A stretch of DNA of 39,756 nucleotides from Kiloniellaceae bacterium (GCA_021776095.1 JAJFGO010000004.1:1-39756); one strand, 5' to 3'; shown: positions 1 to 9,583, numbered from the stretch's first letter. Notes: a model not told the origin generated them from the letters alone. A program made the numbers and translations.

Positions 1-322
1 GGGCGATCTCGATCTGGCGCTTGGCGATCAGCGGCCGGGCGATCGAGGTGCCCAGCAGGTAAACCCCCTCATAGAGTGCATTGGCACGGAACATGGGAAA
101 GACGTAATCGCGCACGAAGGTCTCGCGCAGGTCCTCGATGAAGATCTGCTTGACCCCGGCCATCTCGGCCTTGCGCCGGGCCGGCTCCAATTCCTCGCCC
201 TGGCCTAGGTCGGCGGTGAAAGTCACTATCTCGCAGCCGTAGGTCTCCTGCAGCCATTTCAGGATCACGGAGGTGTCGAGACCGCCCGAATAGGCGAGCA
301 CGACCTTCTTGATGTCGCTCAT
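1..322 (-). CDS. argG: Argininosuccinate synthase, N-terminal part (runs off the window)
   Basis: This enzyme joins citrulline and aspartate with ATP to make argininosuccinate in arginine biosynthesis, in the cytoplasm. The visible 107 residues begin [19 protein letters not shown]; the SGGLDTS block at about residues 12-18 is the ATP pyrophosphatase (N-type) P-loop that defines the family. The following text, with TADLGQGEE and a segment ending in [13 protein letters not shown], is also typical of ArgG. The ATG at 322 is the only sensible start, since the family normally begins a few residues before the VLAYSGG strand. The remaining roughly 300 residues lie left of the window. It is transcribed divergently from the FKBP-type gene. 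Identification is secure. Confidence 0.96.
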   Translation of the reverse strand, partial: MSDIKKVVLAYSGGLDTSVILKWLQETYGCEIVTFTADLGQGEELEPARRKAEMAGVKQIFIEDLRETFVRDYVFPMFRANALYEGVYLLGTSIARPLIAKRQIEIA

Positions 323-542
323 GCGGCGTTCCTGCCTCTTGGTCGCTCGGACCGTTTGAAACGGCGCGGAGTATCGGCCAAAGGCCGGCTTCAGGGCAAG
401 GACACGCGCCAATGGCGGGGAAAGTTTCGTTGCTTTGCCGTTTGGCCTGTCCTAAGTCCCCTTAAGTCGGGGTTCGACTGCGATATCGTTGTAATTTGGG
501 CGCGCACCGGGTGTCCGCGGAAATCAAAAGGAGATGCACGCC

Positions 543-971
543 ATGTCGAAAGCCGCCTTGGGAGCCACCGTCAAGGTCCACTACACCGGGACACTGAACG
601 ATGGCGACGAGTTCGATTCGTCGCGCGGCGGCGACCCCTTAAGCGTCACCCTGGGTCAGGGCGAGCTGATTCCCGGCTTCGAGGATGCCTTGCTCGGCAT
701 GGCGGTGGGCGAGACTAAGAGCGTGACCATCGCGTCGGAGGACGCCTATGGCCCGCACCGCCCGGACCTGCTGCAGGAAATCGAACGGGCGCAGCTGCCC
801 CCGGACATGGAACTGGAGGTCGAGGGCGCGGTCCTGGTCCGCGGCCCCGACGGCGATCCCATGCGCCTTTTGATCCGGGCCCTGAGCGAGACCATGGTCA
901 CCCTGGACGCCAACCATCCCCTGGCCGGCCAGGACCTGACCTTCGCCCTGGAAATTGTCGAGATCGCTTAA
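543..971 (+). CDS. FKBP-type peptidyl-prolyl cis-trans isomerase, SlyD-like
   Basis: A 142-residue cytoplasmic prolyl isomerase and probable folding helper. The N-terminal part ([18 protein letters not shown], then [20 protein letters not shown]) is the FKBP core. It is interrupted after AYGPH by an insert of about 60 residues, the position where SlyD proteins carry the insert-in-flap chaperone domain. The chain ends at ALEIVEIA without the histidine-rich metal-binding tail of E. coli SlyD. An ATG lies at 534, but the AAAAGGAG ribosome site at 526-533 touches it; the ATG at 543 sits 9 bases from that site and is preferred. The 3' end overlaps the end of rlmN tail to tail by four bases. Confidence 0.9.
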   Translation: MSKAALGATVKVHYTGTLNDGDEFDSSRGGDPLSVTLGQGELIPGFEDALLGMAVGETKSVTIASEDAYGPHRPDLLQEIERAQLPPDMELEVEGAVLVRGPDGDPMRLLIRALSETMVTLDANHPLAGQDLTFALEIVEIA

Positions 972-2110
972 GCGGGAACCTCGGCCGGCTCGCGTTCGCT
1001 TTTCTTCAGGCGCTGGCTGGCGCTTTTGAGCTGGCCGCAGGCGGCCAGGATGTCGCGCCCGCGCGGCGTGCGCACCGGGGCCGAAACTCCGGCCGCGAAC
1101 AAGATGTCCGAAAACGCCGCGATGTCCGCCGGGCGCGAACACTCGTAGGGCGCCCCCGGCCAGGCGTTGAAGGGGATCAAGTTGACCTTGGCCGGGATGT
1201 CTTTCAGCAAACCGACCAGGGTGCGCGCGTCCTCGGCACTGTCGTTCACGCCGCGCAGCATGACGTATTCGAAGGTGATGCGCCGGGCGTTGTGGGTGCC
1301 CGGATAGGCGCGGCAAGCGTCCAGTAACTGGGCGATCGGGTACTTCTTGTTCAGGGGCACGATGACGTCGCGCACATCGTCATGCACCGCGTGGAGCGAG
1401 ACCGCCAGGTTGACCCCCAATTCCGCCCCGCAGCGCGCCATGGCGGGCACCACCCCGGAGGTCGAGAGGGTGATCTTGCGCCGGGAGAAAGCCAGGCCTT
1501 CCGGGTCCATGGCGATCTTCATGGCCTCGGCCACGTTCTCGAAGTTGTACAGGGGCTCGCCCATGCCCATGAGGACGATGTTGGTGATCTTGCGGTCCTC
1601 GCTCGAGGCCGGCCATTCGCCGACCTCGTCGCGCGCCAGCATGATCTGGCCGATAATTTCCGCCGGTGAGAGGTTACGCACCAGGCGCTGGGTCCCGGTG
1701 TGGCAAAAGCGGCAGGTCAGGGTGCAGCCAACCTGGCTGGAAATGCACAAGGTGCCGCGCTCTTCCTGCGGGATGAAGACGGTCTCGACCTCCTGTCCGT
1801 CGGGAAAGCGCAGCAGCCACTTGCGGGTCCCGTCGGTGGAAATCTGGGCCGAGGCGATGGCCGGCCGCGCGACCCGGAAATGCGTCGCCAGGCGGGCGCG
1901 GAATGCTTTCGATAGGGAGGTCATGGCCTCGAAATCGGTCGCGCCGCGATGATAGAGCCAATGCCACAGCTGGCGCGCCCGAAAGGCCGGCTCGCCCAAC
2001 GCGGCGATCTCCGCCTCCAGGTCCGCGCGCGACAGGCCGATCAGGGTCCTGGGCCCCGCCGTCAGGGCGGCCGGGGGCGCGAATTGCTGGGCATGATGGG
2101 AGCCGCTCAT
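968..2110 (-). CDS. rlmN: Dual-specificity 23S rRNA A2503 / tRNA A37 C2-methyltransferase RlmN
   Basis: This radical-SAM enzyme methylates C2 of adenosine 2503 in 23S rRNA and of A37 in some tRNAs, supporting translational fidelity. The 380-residue protein has the usual family length. The radical-SAM cluster motif is C129-x3-C133-x2-C136 (in CTLTCRFC). The two mechanistic cysteines of RlmN are also recognisable, C122 in GTLCISSQ and C358 in ILAACGQ. SAM-binding GMGEPLYN follows. The close match to RlmN, including the C-terminal AACGQL, separates it from other radical-SAM proteins, though Cfr shares this architecture. It is convergent with the FKBP gene and in line with the IalB-family gene upstream. 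Confidence 0.96.
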   Translation of the reverse strand: MSGSHHAQQFAPPAALTAGPRTLIGLSRADLEAEIAALGEPAFRARQLWHWLYHRGATDFEAMTSLSKAFRARLATHFRVARPAIASAQISTDGTRKWLLRFPDGQEVETVFIPQEERGTLCISSQVGCTLTCRFCHTGTQRLVRNLSPAEIIGQIMLARDEVGEWPASSEDRKITNIVLMGMGEPLYNFENVAEAMKIAMDPEGLAFSRRKITLSTSGVVPAMARCGAELGVNLAVSLHAVHDDVRDVIVPLNKKYPIAQLLDACRAYPGTHNARRITFEYVMLRGVNDSAEDARTLVGLLKDIPAKVNLIPFNAWPGAPYECSRPADIAAFSDILFAAGVSAPVRTPRGRDILAACGQLKSASQRLKKSEREPAEVPA

Positions 2111-2164
2111 GGGCCCCTAGATAAGGCCGCGGGCGGCTTTCAGCAAGGACGCCGGGCGGTGTTG

Positions 2165-2701
2165 CTAGAGTCCGCAGGCCTTGTTGATGGTCTGATAGGC
2201 CTTGGTGAATCCGCCTAGGGCATAGGTATCCAGGGTCTTCGTCCCGCGCGCGGAGGTGCCCTTTACCACCATGTTGCTGCCCTTGATCATGGCCGCGACC
2301 AAGGCGGCGTCGGCTTCCTTGTCCGGCGCCCAGGCGCCGTCGTCCTGGGTGAATAGCTTGAAGGTTTCCTTTTCGACCGTGACCTCGACCCAGGAATCCT
2401 TCTTGAAGGCATAGCCGGCGATAAAGCTGACCTCGTCGCGCCGGCTTTCGTTCGGCCGGTGGGTGACGATCGCGAAAATGTCGCCGCGTTTCTTATAGTC
2501 GCCCTCGGCCTTCTTAGGCACGCTGGCCATGTAGCAGGCGATATTGCCGTCTTCGGAGAATTGGTAGGCGTTCCAGGCATCGAATTCGCCCAGGCGCTGA
2601 ATGCCCTGCGCTATGGCCGGCGTGCCCCAGGCGACCAACGCCGAAAGCCCAAGCGCGGCGAAGGTGGAAACGCTGAAACGAGATGCAAAGGTCACGGTCA
2701 A
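2165..2701 (-). CDS. IalB-family exported protein (invasion-associated locus B)
   Basis: About 178 residues. The N-terminus is a signal peptide with a hydrophobic stretch (FAALGLSALVAWG) ending in AIAQG, so export to the periplasm is expected. The mature part resembles the IalB family (PF06776), with W near the start, CYMASVPKKAEGDYKKRGD, and a paired Cys near the C-terminus (INKACGL). IalB was named from Bartonella, but relatives are widespread in free-living alphaproteobacteria and the function is unknown. The start is uncertain. An upstream ATG at 2779 would put about 26 residues before the signal peptide and lacks a good ribosome site. TTG at 2701 lies 5 bases after GGAG, and GTG at 2695 is an alternative. 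Confidence 0.78.
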   Translation of the reverse strand: MTVTFASRFSVSTFAALGLSALVAWGTPAIAQGIQRLGEFDAWNAYQFSEDGNIACYMASVPKKAEGDYKKRGDIFAIVTHRPNESRRDEVSFIAGYAFKKDSWVEVTVEKETFKLFTQDDGAWAPDKEADAALVAAMIKGSNMVVKGTSARGTKTLDTYALGGFTKAYQTINKACGL

Positions 2702-2756
2702 GAACTCTCCGGTATCCTGTTTGAGGGCCCTGTTTTGAGCATGCGCGCCGCGCCGG

Positions 2757-3296
2757 TCAAGCCTCACCGCGCCGGCCACGAATCAGTTGCCGGCCACGGA
2801 CATGCCTCGGCGGCGGTTCCGCCGGGCCACGCGGGTTGAGCGGCCGGCCCGCGAACCTGCCCCGGCTGATGAGGCGATCATACATCAAAATGGCGCCGGC
2901 GACCCCGACGTTGATGCAAAACCGTGTCGGAATCTTGACCGTATGTTGGCAGCGCGCGGTCATGGCTGGCGACAGCGCCCCGCGTTCCGGGCCCAAGACA
3001 TAGGCCGCCGCGCTGGGGTGGTGAAAACTCGGCAGCTCGACCGCGTCCTCGGTGAACTCCACACCGACTAGCACGCAGCCGCGCGGCAAGACCATTTCTT
3101 CGACCGTGTCGTAGGTATAAAGCGGCAGGTGGTTGGACGAGTCGGAAGTATCCGAATTGCGCGCCGCACGGGTCGATACGACGGGCGCGACGACAAAAAA
3201 AAAGCTCGCCCCAAAGGCATGAGCCGAGCGCATAAGATTGCCCAAATTCATGGGCTTGCTCGTGCCCTCTGTGCCGATTGCAAAATATCCGCGCAT
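2757..3296 (-). CDS. SpoU/TrmH-family RNA methyltransferase
   Basis: A 179-residue SAM-dependent methyltransferase of the SPOUT (alpha/beta knot) superfamily, expected to 2'-O-methylate tRNA or rRNA. The three TrmH motifs are present. Motif 1 is PMNLGNLMRSAHAFGA near residues 15-30, motif 2 is VLGPERGALS, and motif 3 is IPTRFCINVGVAGAILMYDRL with Asn in place of the more usual Ser/Leu-Asn start. No N-terminal substrate-binding domain is seen, so this is the short form. A longer frame upstream to 3461 overlaps the divergent asparaginase gene and has no family similarity, so the ATG at 3296 is chosen. The gene contains nine consecutive T on its coding strand (FFF codons). The exact RNA target cannot be told. 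Confidence 0.86.
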   Translation of the reverse strand: MRGYFAIGTEGTSKPMNLGNLMRSAHAFGASFFFVVAPVVSTRAARNSDTSDSSNHLPLYTYDTVEEMVLPRGCVLVGVEFTEDAVELPSFHHPSAAAYVLGPERGALSPAMTARCQHTVKIPTRFCINVGVAGAILMYDRLISRGRFAGRPLNPRGPAEPPPRHVRGRQLIRGRRGEA

Positions 3297-3393
3297 GGCG
3301 GGAAACTTGCATGGGCCCCACCCGCGGTGCAAGCTTGTTCGCCTGGACGCGGGCCTCTTGGAGGGGCCCGCGTCGGCGATTTGGAGACGACGC

Positions 3394-4416
3394 ATGACCC
3401 AGGCGCACGCCGAATCGGCCCCGGCCAGCCCGATCCTGGCCGAGGTCACGCGCGGCGACATGGTGGAAAGCCGGCACCGCGCGTCGCTCGCCGTGGTCGA
3501 TGCGGCGGGGCGTGTGGTGCTGAGCGTCGGCGATGTCGACGCCCCGGTCTACGGCCGGTCCGCCATCAAGCCCTTGCAGGCCCTGCCCCTGCTGGAAACC
3601 GGCGCGGCCGCGGCCTTTGGTCTGTCCGACGCCGAAATCGCCCTGGCGTGCGCGAGCCATAGCGGCGAAGCGCGCCATGTGGATACCGTGGCCGCCTGGC
3701 TGGCCCGGATCGGCTGTTCGCCCGAGGATTTGGAATGCGGCACCCACCTACCCTACAACGAAGCGGCGATGGTCGCCCTGCTGCGCAGCGGGGCGGAACC
3801 GAGCACCCTGCACAACAATTGCTCCGGCAAGCACACCGGGTTTCTCAGCGTCGCGCGCCATTTGGGTGTGCCGACCAAGGGTTACATCCGCTATGACCAC
3901 CCGGTACAGCAGCGCATTCTCGGCGTGTTCGAATCCATGACCGGCCTCGACCTTTCCGCCGCCCCGCGCGGGATCGACGGCTGCGGCATCCCGGTGATCG
4001 CGATGCCGCTCGGCAACACGGCGCTCGCCATGGCGCGGCTCGCCGATCCGCGCGACCAGCCCGAGGCCCGGCAGGCGGCGAGCGCCCGGATACTACAGGC
4101 CATGGCCGCGGAACCCTTCATGGTCGCGGGCAGCGAGCGCTACTGCACCCGGGCGATGCGGGTGCTCAAGGGCCGCGCGGTCGTCAAGACCGGGGCGGAG
4201 GGGGTTTATTGCGGTGCCATCCCTGGCGAAGGCCTGGGCTTCGCGATCAAGGCCGAGGATGGCGCCAGCCGCGCCGCCGAGGCGGTATGCGGTCAAGTCC
4301 TGCACCGCTTGGGGGTCCTGAGCGCCGAAGAGGCCACCGCGCTGACGAGCCCGATCCGCAACCGGGCCGGGATCGAGACCGGCCAGGTCCGCCCGGCCGC
4401 GTCGGCGCCGTTCTAA
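3394..4416 (+). CDS. L-asparaginase II family protein
   Basis: A 340-residue member of the asparaginase family related to Rhizobium etli AnsA (PF06089, a fold unlike E. coli asparaginases), which hydrolyses asparagine to aspartate and ammonia. Typical stretches are VTRGDMVESRHRA at the start, YGRSAIKPLQALPLLETG, CASHSGE, NNCSGKHTGFL, GIDGCGIPV and VKTGAEGVYCG. The frame is open upstream to 3238, but only the ATG at 3394 has a ribosome site (GGAG, 7 bases before) and fits the family start. The intergenic region with the divergent RNA methyltransferase is about 100 bases and would hold both promoters. No signal peptide is seen, so a cytoplasmic enzyme is likely. Confidence 0.9.
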   Translation: MTQAHAESAPASPILAEVTRGDMVESRHRASLAVVDAAGRVVLSVGDVDAPVYGRSAIKPLQALPLLETGAAAAFGLSDAEIALACASHSGEARHVDTVAAWLARIGCSPEDLECGTHLPYNEAAMVALLRSGAEPSTLHNNCSGKHTGFLSVARHLGVPTKGYIRYDHPVQQRILGVFESMTGLDLSAAPRGIDGCGIPVIAMPLGNTALAMARLADPRDQPEARQAASARILQAMAAEPFMVAGSERYCTRAMRVLKGRAVVKTGAEGVYCGAIPGEGLGFAIKAEDGASRAAEAVCGQVLHRLGVLSAEEATALTSPIRNRAGIETGQVRPAASAPF

Positions 4417-4442
4417 ACCGCGGCCGAGGATGGGATAGCGCC

Positions 4443-5426
4443 ATGCGGGCGGTCTTTTGCAGGCATTGGGGCGGTCCGGAGGATCTTGTCCTCGGCGAAA
4501 CCGAACCCCCCGACCCGGGCCCCGGCGAGGTTCGGGTCGCGGTCCATGCCGCCGGGCTGAACTTCGCCGACACCCTGATGATTGCCGGCAAGTACCAGGA
4601 GAAACCGCCATTTCCCTTCGTGCCGGGGCTGGAGGCGGCCGGTGTGGTCGAGGCCCTGGGCCCCGGGGTCGAGGGCCTGCGCCCCGGACAGCGGGTTCTG
4701 GCGCTGACCGGCGGGGGCGCCTATGCCGAGGCCGTGGCGGCCCGCGCCGCCGATGTTTTTCCAATCCCCGATGCCATGGATTTCGTGACCGCCGCGGGTT
4801 TCCCCATCACCTATGGCACGGCCCACGGGGCGCTCACCTGGCGGGCCAAGATGCGGCCCGGCGAGGTTCTGCTGGTTCACGGCGCGGCGGGCGGCACCGG
4901 CCTGGCCGCGGTCGAGGTCGGCAAGGCCATGGGCGCGCGGGTGATCGCGACCGCCCGGGGCGCGGCGAAGCTGGCGGTTGCGCAAGCGCACGGCGCCGAC
5001 GACATCGTCGATACCGGAAGCGAGGATATCCGAACGCGGGTCAAGGCGCTGACCGGCGGGCGCGGCGTCGACGTGGTGTTCGATACGGTCGGCGGCGCCG
5101 TGTTCGACGCCTCGCTGCGCTGCGTGGCCTGGAACGCGCGGTTGCTGGCGATCGGGTTTGCCGGCGGCACGGTGCCGCAAATCCCGGCCAACATTCTAAT
5201 GGTCAAGAATCTGAGCGCGATCGGCTTTCATTGGGGCACCTATCGGCACCATGCGCCGGACTTGATGCGCGAACAATTCGCCGCGCTTTTCGCCTGGTAC
5301 CAGGCCGGCCGGCTAAAGCCCCACGTCAGCCAGTGCTTCGAGCTTGCACAAGCGGGCGAAGCCTTGACCTTGCTGCTGTCGCGCCAGGCGACCGGCAAGA
5401 TCGTGCTGACCACCGGGCGCGGTTAG
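4443..5426 (+). CDS. NADPH:quinone oxidoreductase-like MDR-family protein
   Basis: A 327-residue medium-chain dehydrogenase/reductase lacking the zinc-binding cysteines, of the quinone oxidoreductase (QorA/zeta-crystallin) type. The N-terminal GroES-like domain has AAGLNFADTLMIAGKY and PGLEAAGVVEALG. The Rossmann part has VLLVHGAAGGTGLAAVEVGKAMGA, the NADPH-binding fingerprint. The C-terminal KPHVSQCFELAQAGEAL and ATGKIVL are also standard. It probably reduces quinones or enones with NADPH; acyl-CoA-related substrates cannot be excluded. It starts 26 bases after the asparaginase stop on the same strand and may be cotranscribed. The frame continues upstream of the ATG at 4443 only because of overlap with the preceding gene. 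Confidence 0.88.
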   Translation: MRAVFCRHWGGPEDLVLGETEPPDPGPGEVRVAVHAAGLNFADTLMIAGKYQEKPPFPFVPGLEAAGVVEALGPGVEGLRPGQRVLALTGGGAYAEAVAARAADVFPIPDAMDFVTAAGFPITYGTAHGALTWRAKMRPGEVLLVHGAAGGTGLAAVEVGKAMGARVIATARGAAKLAVAQAHGADDIVDTGSEDIRTRVKALTGGRGVDVVFDTVGGAVFDASLRCVAWNARLLAIGFAGGTVPQIPANILMVKNLSAIGFHWGTYRHHAPDLMREQFAALFAWYQAGRLKPHVSQCFELAQAGEALTLLLSRQATGKIVLTTGRG

Positions 5427-5460
5427 AACGTTTTTCGTTCAGGTGGCTCCGGCCCCCGCT

Positions 5461-5958
5461 TCACGCAGCGGCCAAGTAAACCGGCAAGTCGAGCGACGGC
5501 GGTTCGCCGCCGGCATCCTTGATCAGGGCGTGGACCTGTCCGCGATGGTGGGTCTGGTGGTTGAACACGGTCGCCAGCATTTGCCAGACCGGCATGGTCT
5601 TGGGGTTGCCCTTGGTATCGCGGAACGCACAGTTGGCGGCAAAGGCGGCCTCGTCGATGGCCTCCACCTGGGCGATAATCCGTGCGTCCTCCGCCTCGCG
5701 CGCCGCCCGCAGGGCGCCCAAATCGTCGTGCAGCACCTGATCCAGGCGCAAATCGCTTCGGCTAGCCCCCTCCAGGCGCGCGAACCAAAGGTAGTCGACC
5801 ACCAAGAGGTGGTTCAGGGTCTTGAGGATCGACCCGAAATAGGCGGCCGGCCGGTCCTGGCGGCATTGCGCCTCAGGCAGGCGCGCGACCGCGTCGTACA
5901 GCGTCGGGTTCGCCCAGGCGTTATAGCGGGCCAGGGTGGCGAAGTTATCGGCGAGCAT
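5461..5958 (-). CDS. DinB-family metal-dependent protein
   Basis: A 165-residue four-helix-bundle protein of the DinB/YfiT superfamily. The three metal-ligand histidines are H50 (in TLNHLL), H134 and H138 (FNHQTHHRGQ), the classical DinB triad. The N-terminal YNAWANPTLYDAV is also typical. Members include thiol transferases that use bacillithiol or mycothiol and enzymes of unknown activity; in proteobacteria the substrate is generally unknown. The name comes from a damage-inducible Bacillus gene and does not mean DNA polymerase IV. The ATG at 5958 is preceded by AGGAGGAACGCC (in the minus-strand reading), a strong ribosome site. It is convergent with the MDR gene. Confidence 0.88.
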   Translation of the reverse strand: MLADNFATLARYNAWANPTLYDAVARLPEAQCRQDRPAAYFGSILKTLNHLLVVDYLWFARLEGASRSDLRLDQVLHDDLGALRAAREAEDARIIAQVEAIDEAAFAANCAFRDTKGNPKTMPVWQMLATVFNHQTHHRGQVHALIKDAGGEPPSLDLPVYLAAA

Positions 5959-6018
5959 GGCGGGCGTTCCTCCTATCCCAAGATGGGTTTGAGACTAACG
6001 CACGGCGGCCGGAACGCA

Positions 6019-6046
6019 AAAGGGCGGGCCCGACGGCCTGCCCTTT
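6019..6046 (-). terminator. Rho-independent terminator after the DUF1127-like gene
   Basis: The arms AAAGGGCGGGCC and GGCCTGCCCTTT pair over 12 positions with a single G-T wobble or mismatch and a four-base loop (CGAC). Read on the minus strand the hairpin is followed by four T. It lies 24 bases beyond the stop of the small gene at 6070, so it probably ends that short transcript and separates it from the DinB-family gene. Confidence 0.65.
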
Positions 6047-6069
6047 CAAGGATGCTATGCCGGATTGGC

Positions 6070-6255
6070 TTAACAGCTTTCCCGGTCAATTCCCATGTCG
6101 CGCAACAGGCGCGCGTCGGTGCCGCGCAAGGCCCGGCGCAGGGTGCTCAGCCGGCTGCCGCGACCGTCGTCGGCGCGGCCGGCATTGGAGCGGGCCAGAT
6201 CGCTGGCGCTCAAGCCCGGGATGGTGACATCGGCGATGAAAGCGAACGTCGACAT
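6070..6255 (-). CDS. Small DUF1127-like protein
   Basis: A 61-residue protein whose C-terminal half, RLSTLRRALRGTDARLLRDMGIDRESC, resembles the DUF1127 (YjiS-like) arginine-rich motif, in which an LRD(I/M)G(I/L) core ends the protein. Such small proteins are common in alphaproteobacteria, where several are stress-induced and some are linked to RNA metabolism; the role here is unknown. The start is the ATG at 6255, preceded by GAGGAG at a spacing of 7. An upstream in-frame ATG at 6354 has no ribosome site. It has its own downstream terminator and so looks like a monocistronic unit. Confidence 0.72.
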   Translation of the reverse strand: MSTFAFIADVTIPGLSASDLARSNAGRADDGRGSRLSTLRRALRGTDARLLRDMGIDRESC

Positions 6256-6428
6256 GGCGCAGTCTCCTCTTGGTTGCCCGGTGCCGCTCTGGGTCGGCCG
6301 GTTGTGATCCGATGGGTTTCGAATCCCCAAATGCGCCTTTTCGTGGTCCGACACAAATGCCGGAATTACTTAGCGGCTATGCGTTGGCGACATGGTTCGC
6401 TTAAGGAAAAATCAATGAAGCCAGACGG

Positions 6429-7619
6429 TTAAACCGGCTTGGCGAGGATAGGTTCCAGGCGGTCCATGGCCGTGGACAGGCTTGCGCTCGAGCTGGCGAA
6501 GCACAGGCGCATATGGCCCTCGCCGCCGGGCCCGAAGGCCGAACCGGGCGAGAGCCCGACGTTGGTTTGCTCCAGAAGGTGCTTGGCGAAGGCCATGCTG
6601 TCGCGCAAGCCGTCGACCCGAAAGAAGGCATAGAAGGCACCCTGCGGCCGCGCCATATGCACGCGCGGCAGAGCGGCCAAGCGCTGGAACACGATCTCGC
6701 CGCCCTGGCGGCAGCGCTCGACCGTCTCGTGCACGTAATCCTCCCCGTCGCGGATCGCGGTCAGGCATCCGTATTGCAGGAAATGGGGCGAGCCGGAGGT
6801 GTTGAACTCGATCAGGCGGCCCAGGGTCTCGATAAAGGATGGCGGCGTAATGAGCCAGCCCATGCGCCAGCCGGTCATGGCCCAAGCTTTGGAAAAGCTG
6901 TTGACCACGATCAGCGGGTCTTCGGGCTCGCTGATTTCCAGGAACGACGGCGCCGCCGCGCGCCCATTGGCGGCACCGTCGAATATGAACCGCGCGTAGA
7001 CTTCGTCCGCGATCATCCAGATCCGCCGCGCGCGGCAGAGCTCGAGCACATGGCGCTGCTCCTCCGCGCTCATGACCCAGCCGGTCGGATTGCCGGGCGA
7101 AGCGATAAAGATCGCGCGGGTATTTTCGTCCAGGGCGTCGGCCAAGCGGTCGAGGTCGAGTTTGAAACCGCCGTCCGGCAAGTCGTCCAGCTGCACCGGG
7201 CGCAGCGTACCGCCGGCGATCTGGACCGCCGACATGATGTTGGGCCACACCGGGGTGACCACAACCACGTTACCGCCGGTGCCGACCACGGCCTGGAGAA
7301 CCATCATGATCCCGCTCATGCCCGAGCAGGTCACGGAAACGCGTTCCGAACGACAGTCGATGTCATAGAGCGTCCGGGTGTAATCGGCGATCGCCTCGCG
7401 CAGCTCCGGAATGCCGTGCTTGTAGGTATAGAAGGTGCGGCCGTCCTTCATCGCCTGTGTGGCGGCGTCGCAGATGAAGGACGGCGTCGGCTGGTCGCCT
7501 TCGCCGACCCATAGCGGGATCACGTCTTTGCGCCCCAGGCCGAGATCGAAGATCTGTTGAATCCGCGAGGTCTCGAGGCTCGCGATTTCGGGGCGCAAGG
7601 GCGCGGGTAGGTCGTTCAT
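6429..7619 (-). CDS. PLP-dependent aminotransferase, class I/II
   Basis: A 396-residue fold-type I aminotransferase. Visible family signatures are the N-terminal [24 protein letters not shown] for cofactor phosphate binding, [12 protein letters not shown], the IADEVYARF aspartate-tyrosine segment, and [18 protein letters not shown] with the PLP-binding lysine. The C-terminal MRLCFASSS holds the arginine that binds the substrate carboxylate. It would transfer an amino group between an amino acid and a 2-oxo acid; the substrate is not evident. Its ATG overlaps the stop of the acetoacetyl-CoA synthetase gene in an ATGA, so the two are translationally coupled. A longer open frame runs into that gene and is not real. 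Confidence 0.92.
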   Translation of the reverse strand: MNDLPAPLRPEIASLETSRIQQIFDLGLGRKDVIPLWVGEGDQPTPSFICDAATQAMKDGRTFYTYKHGIPELREAIADYTRTLYDIDCRSERVSVTCSGMSGIMMVLQAVVGTGGNVVVVTPVWPNIMSAVQIAGGTLRPVQLDDLPDGGFKLDLDRLADALDENTRAIFIASPGNPTGWVMSAEEQRHVLELCRARRIWMIADEVYARFIFDGAANGRAAAPSFLEISEPEDPLIVVNSFSKAWAMTGWRMGWLITPPSFIETLGRLIEFNTSGSPHFLQYGCLTAIRDGEDYVHETVERCRQGGEIVFQRLAALPRVHMARPQGAFYAFFRVDGLRDSMAFAKHLLEQTNVGLSPGSAFGPGGEGHMRLCFASSSASLSTAMDRLEPILAKPV

Positions 7620-9583
7620 GTACGCAACTCCGGCAGGTTCACGTAAAGGTGCAGCGCTTCCGGATTGGCCAGCGCCTCTTGGTTCTTGATGGTGCGGCCG
7701 TGGATCACGTCGCGCACCGCAAGCTCGACGATCTTGCCGCTCTTGGTGCGCGGAATGTCGGCGACTGCGATCACTTTCGCCGGCACGTGGCGCGGCGTGC
7801 AGCCTTCGCGCACGCGCGTCTTGATTTGCTGAGTCAGCGCCTCGTCCAGCGTCGCGCCGGCGGCCAGGCGCACGAACAGGATCACCCGCACGTCGTCGTC
7901 CCAGTCTTGGCCGACTACAATGGCTTCCTCGACCTCCGGCAGTTGCTCGACCTGGCGATAGATTTCCGCCGTACCGATGCGCACGCCGCCGGGGTTGAGA
8001 GTCGCGTCCGAACGGCCATAGATGACGATGCCGCCGTGCGCGGTCAGCGCCACGTAGTCGCCGTGGCGCCAGATGTTGGGGTAGGTTTCGAAGTAGGCGG
8101 CGCGGTAACGCGCGTCGCCGGGGTCGTCCCAGAAGCCGACCGGCATGGAGGGAAATGGCTTGGTGCAAACCAGCTCGCCCTTTTCTCCGCGTATCGGTTT
8201 GCCGTCGTCGTCGAAGACCTCGACCGCCATGGCCAGGCATCGTTTTTGGATCTCGCCGCGCCACACCGGACCGATCGGGTTGCCGGCCACGAAGCAGGCG
8301 ACAATGTCGGTGCCGCCGGCGATCGACGATAGGCAGACGTCGCGCTTCACGCGCTCGTAGATATAGTCGAAGCCTTCGGGCACCAGGGGCGAGCCGGTCG
8401 AGGCGATGGTGCGCAAGGCCGACAGGTCATGGGTCGCCGCGATATCCAGCCCGGCGTTTTTCATGGCGTCGATGTACTTGGCCGAGGTGCCGAACAGGGT
8501 GCAACGCTCGGTCGCCGCGAAGTCCCACAGGATGTTGCCGCTGGGATGGAACGGCGAACCGTCGTACAGCAGCAAGGTCGCCTCGCACGCCAGGGCGGAA
8601 ATCAGCCAGTTCCACATCATCCAACCGCAGGTGGTGAAATAGAACACCCGGTCGCCCGGCTTCACGTCGCATTGCAAACGGTGTTCCTTCAGGTGTTGCA
8701 ACAAGGTGCCGCCCTGTCCGTGGACGATGCACTTGGGCTTCCCCGTGGTGCCGGAGGAATACATGATGTAGAGCGGCGCGTTGAAATCCGTGCGGTGGAA
8801 CGCGATCTCCTTGGCCGCATGGGGCGCGATGAAGGTGTCCAGACTGACCGCGCGTTCGATCCCGGCGATCCCCGTGCCCACGAGGTCCGATGCCTCGCCG
8901 AGGTACGGCACGATTACGACCTGCGTCAGGCTGGGCAATTGGCTTGCGAATTCGCGAACCCGGGCCAGGGAATCATGGCGCTTGCCGTTGTAATGATAGC
9001 CGTCGGGACAGAACAGCACCTTGGGCTCGATCTGGCCGAAGCGGTCGAGCACGCCCTGCACCCCGAAGTCCGGCGAGCAGGACGACCAGACGGCGCCCAA
9101 GGCATTGGTTGCCAGGGCGGCCATGACGGTTTCCGGCATGTTCGGCATGAAGCCGGCGACCCGGTCGCCTTCGCCGACCCCGGCGGCCGACAAGGCCTGG
9201 GCCAGGCGCGACACGCCATCGTAGAGTTCGCGGTGCGATAGGCGCCGCTTCACCTGGTCCTCGCCCCAAAACACCATGGCGTCGCCGTCGTCGCGCCGGC
9301 GCAGCAGGTTCTCGGCGAAACACAGGCGGGCCTCGGGAAAGAACTTGGCGCCCGGCATCTTGTCGCCGTCCGTCAAGACGGTTTCGCCGCGGGTCTCGGC
9401 GATCACGCCGCAAAAATCCCAAAGCGACAGCCAGAACTTCTCGATCTCCGCGATCGACCAGTCGTAAAGGCCGTCGTAGCCGGCGCAATCCACGCCCCAG
9501 TCGTCCTTCACCTTGGCCATGAAGGCGCTCAAATTGGTTCCGGCGACGCGCGCCGGCGAGGGCTGCCACAGTGGGTCTGTCAT
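7616..9583 (-). CDS. aacS: Acetoacetyl-CoA synthetase
   Basis: A 655-residue adenylate-forming enzyme that activates acetoacetate with ATP and CoA, allowing the ketone body to feed into central metabolism or polyhydroxybutyrate. The length and the start [18 protein letters not shown] fit acetoacetate-CoA ligase more closely than acetyl-CoA synthetase. Motifs are [13 protein letters not shown] (phosphate loop), [30 protein letters not shown], and [18 protein letters not shown] with the lysine of the C-terminal domain. The start is the ATG at 9583 with GGAG six bases upstream; the frame stays open to 9856 but that extension overlaps the divergent promoter region. It forms an operon with the aminotransferase through a four-base overlap. 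Confidence 0.93.
   Translation of the reverse strand: MTDPLWQPSPARVAGTNLSAFMAKVKDDWGVDCAGYDGLYDWSIAEIEKFWLSLWDFCGVIAETRGETVLTDGDKMPGAKFFPEARLCFAENLLRRRDDGDAMVFWGEDQVKRRLSHRELYDGVSRLAQALSAAGVGEGDRVAGFMPNMPETVMAALATNALGAVWSSCSPDFGVQGVLDRFGQIEPKVLFCPDGYHYNGKRHDSLARVREFASQLPSLTQVVIVPYLGEASDLVGTGIAGIERAVSLDTFIAPHAAKEIAFHRTDFNAPLYIMYSSGTTGKPKCIVHGQGGTLLQHLKEHRLQCDVKPGDRVFYFTTCGWMMWNWLISALACEATLLLYDGSPFHPSGNILWDFAATERCTLFGTSAKYIDAMKNAGLDIAATHDLSALRTIASTGSPLVPEGFDYIYERVKRDVCLSSIAGGTDIVACFVAGNPIGPVWRGEIQKRCLAMAVEVFDDDGKPIRGEKGELVCTKPFPSMPVGFWDDPGDARYRAAYFETYPNIWRHGDYVALTAHGGIVIYGRSDATLNPGGVRIGTAEIYRQVEQLPEVEEAIVVGQDWDDDVRVILFVRLAAGATLDEALTQQIKTRVREGCTPRHVPAKVIAVADIPRTKSGKIVELAVRDVIHGRTIKNQEALANPEALHLYVNLPELRT

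Noticed and set aside
639-1316. Minus-strand frame of 225 residues overlapping FKBP and rlmN
   Set aside because: Low-complexity arginine- and glycine-rich shadow; both overlapped genes are strongly supported.
2111-2164. Possible terminator after the IalB-like gene
   Set aside because: The stem is interrupted, its loop is too short and there is no T tract on the minus strand.
5443-6432. Long plus-strand open frame across the DinB-like and DUF1127-like genes
   Set aside because: Antisense to two recognisable genes, with no known domain or ribosome site.
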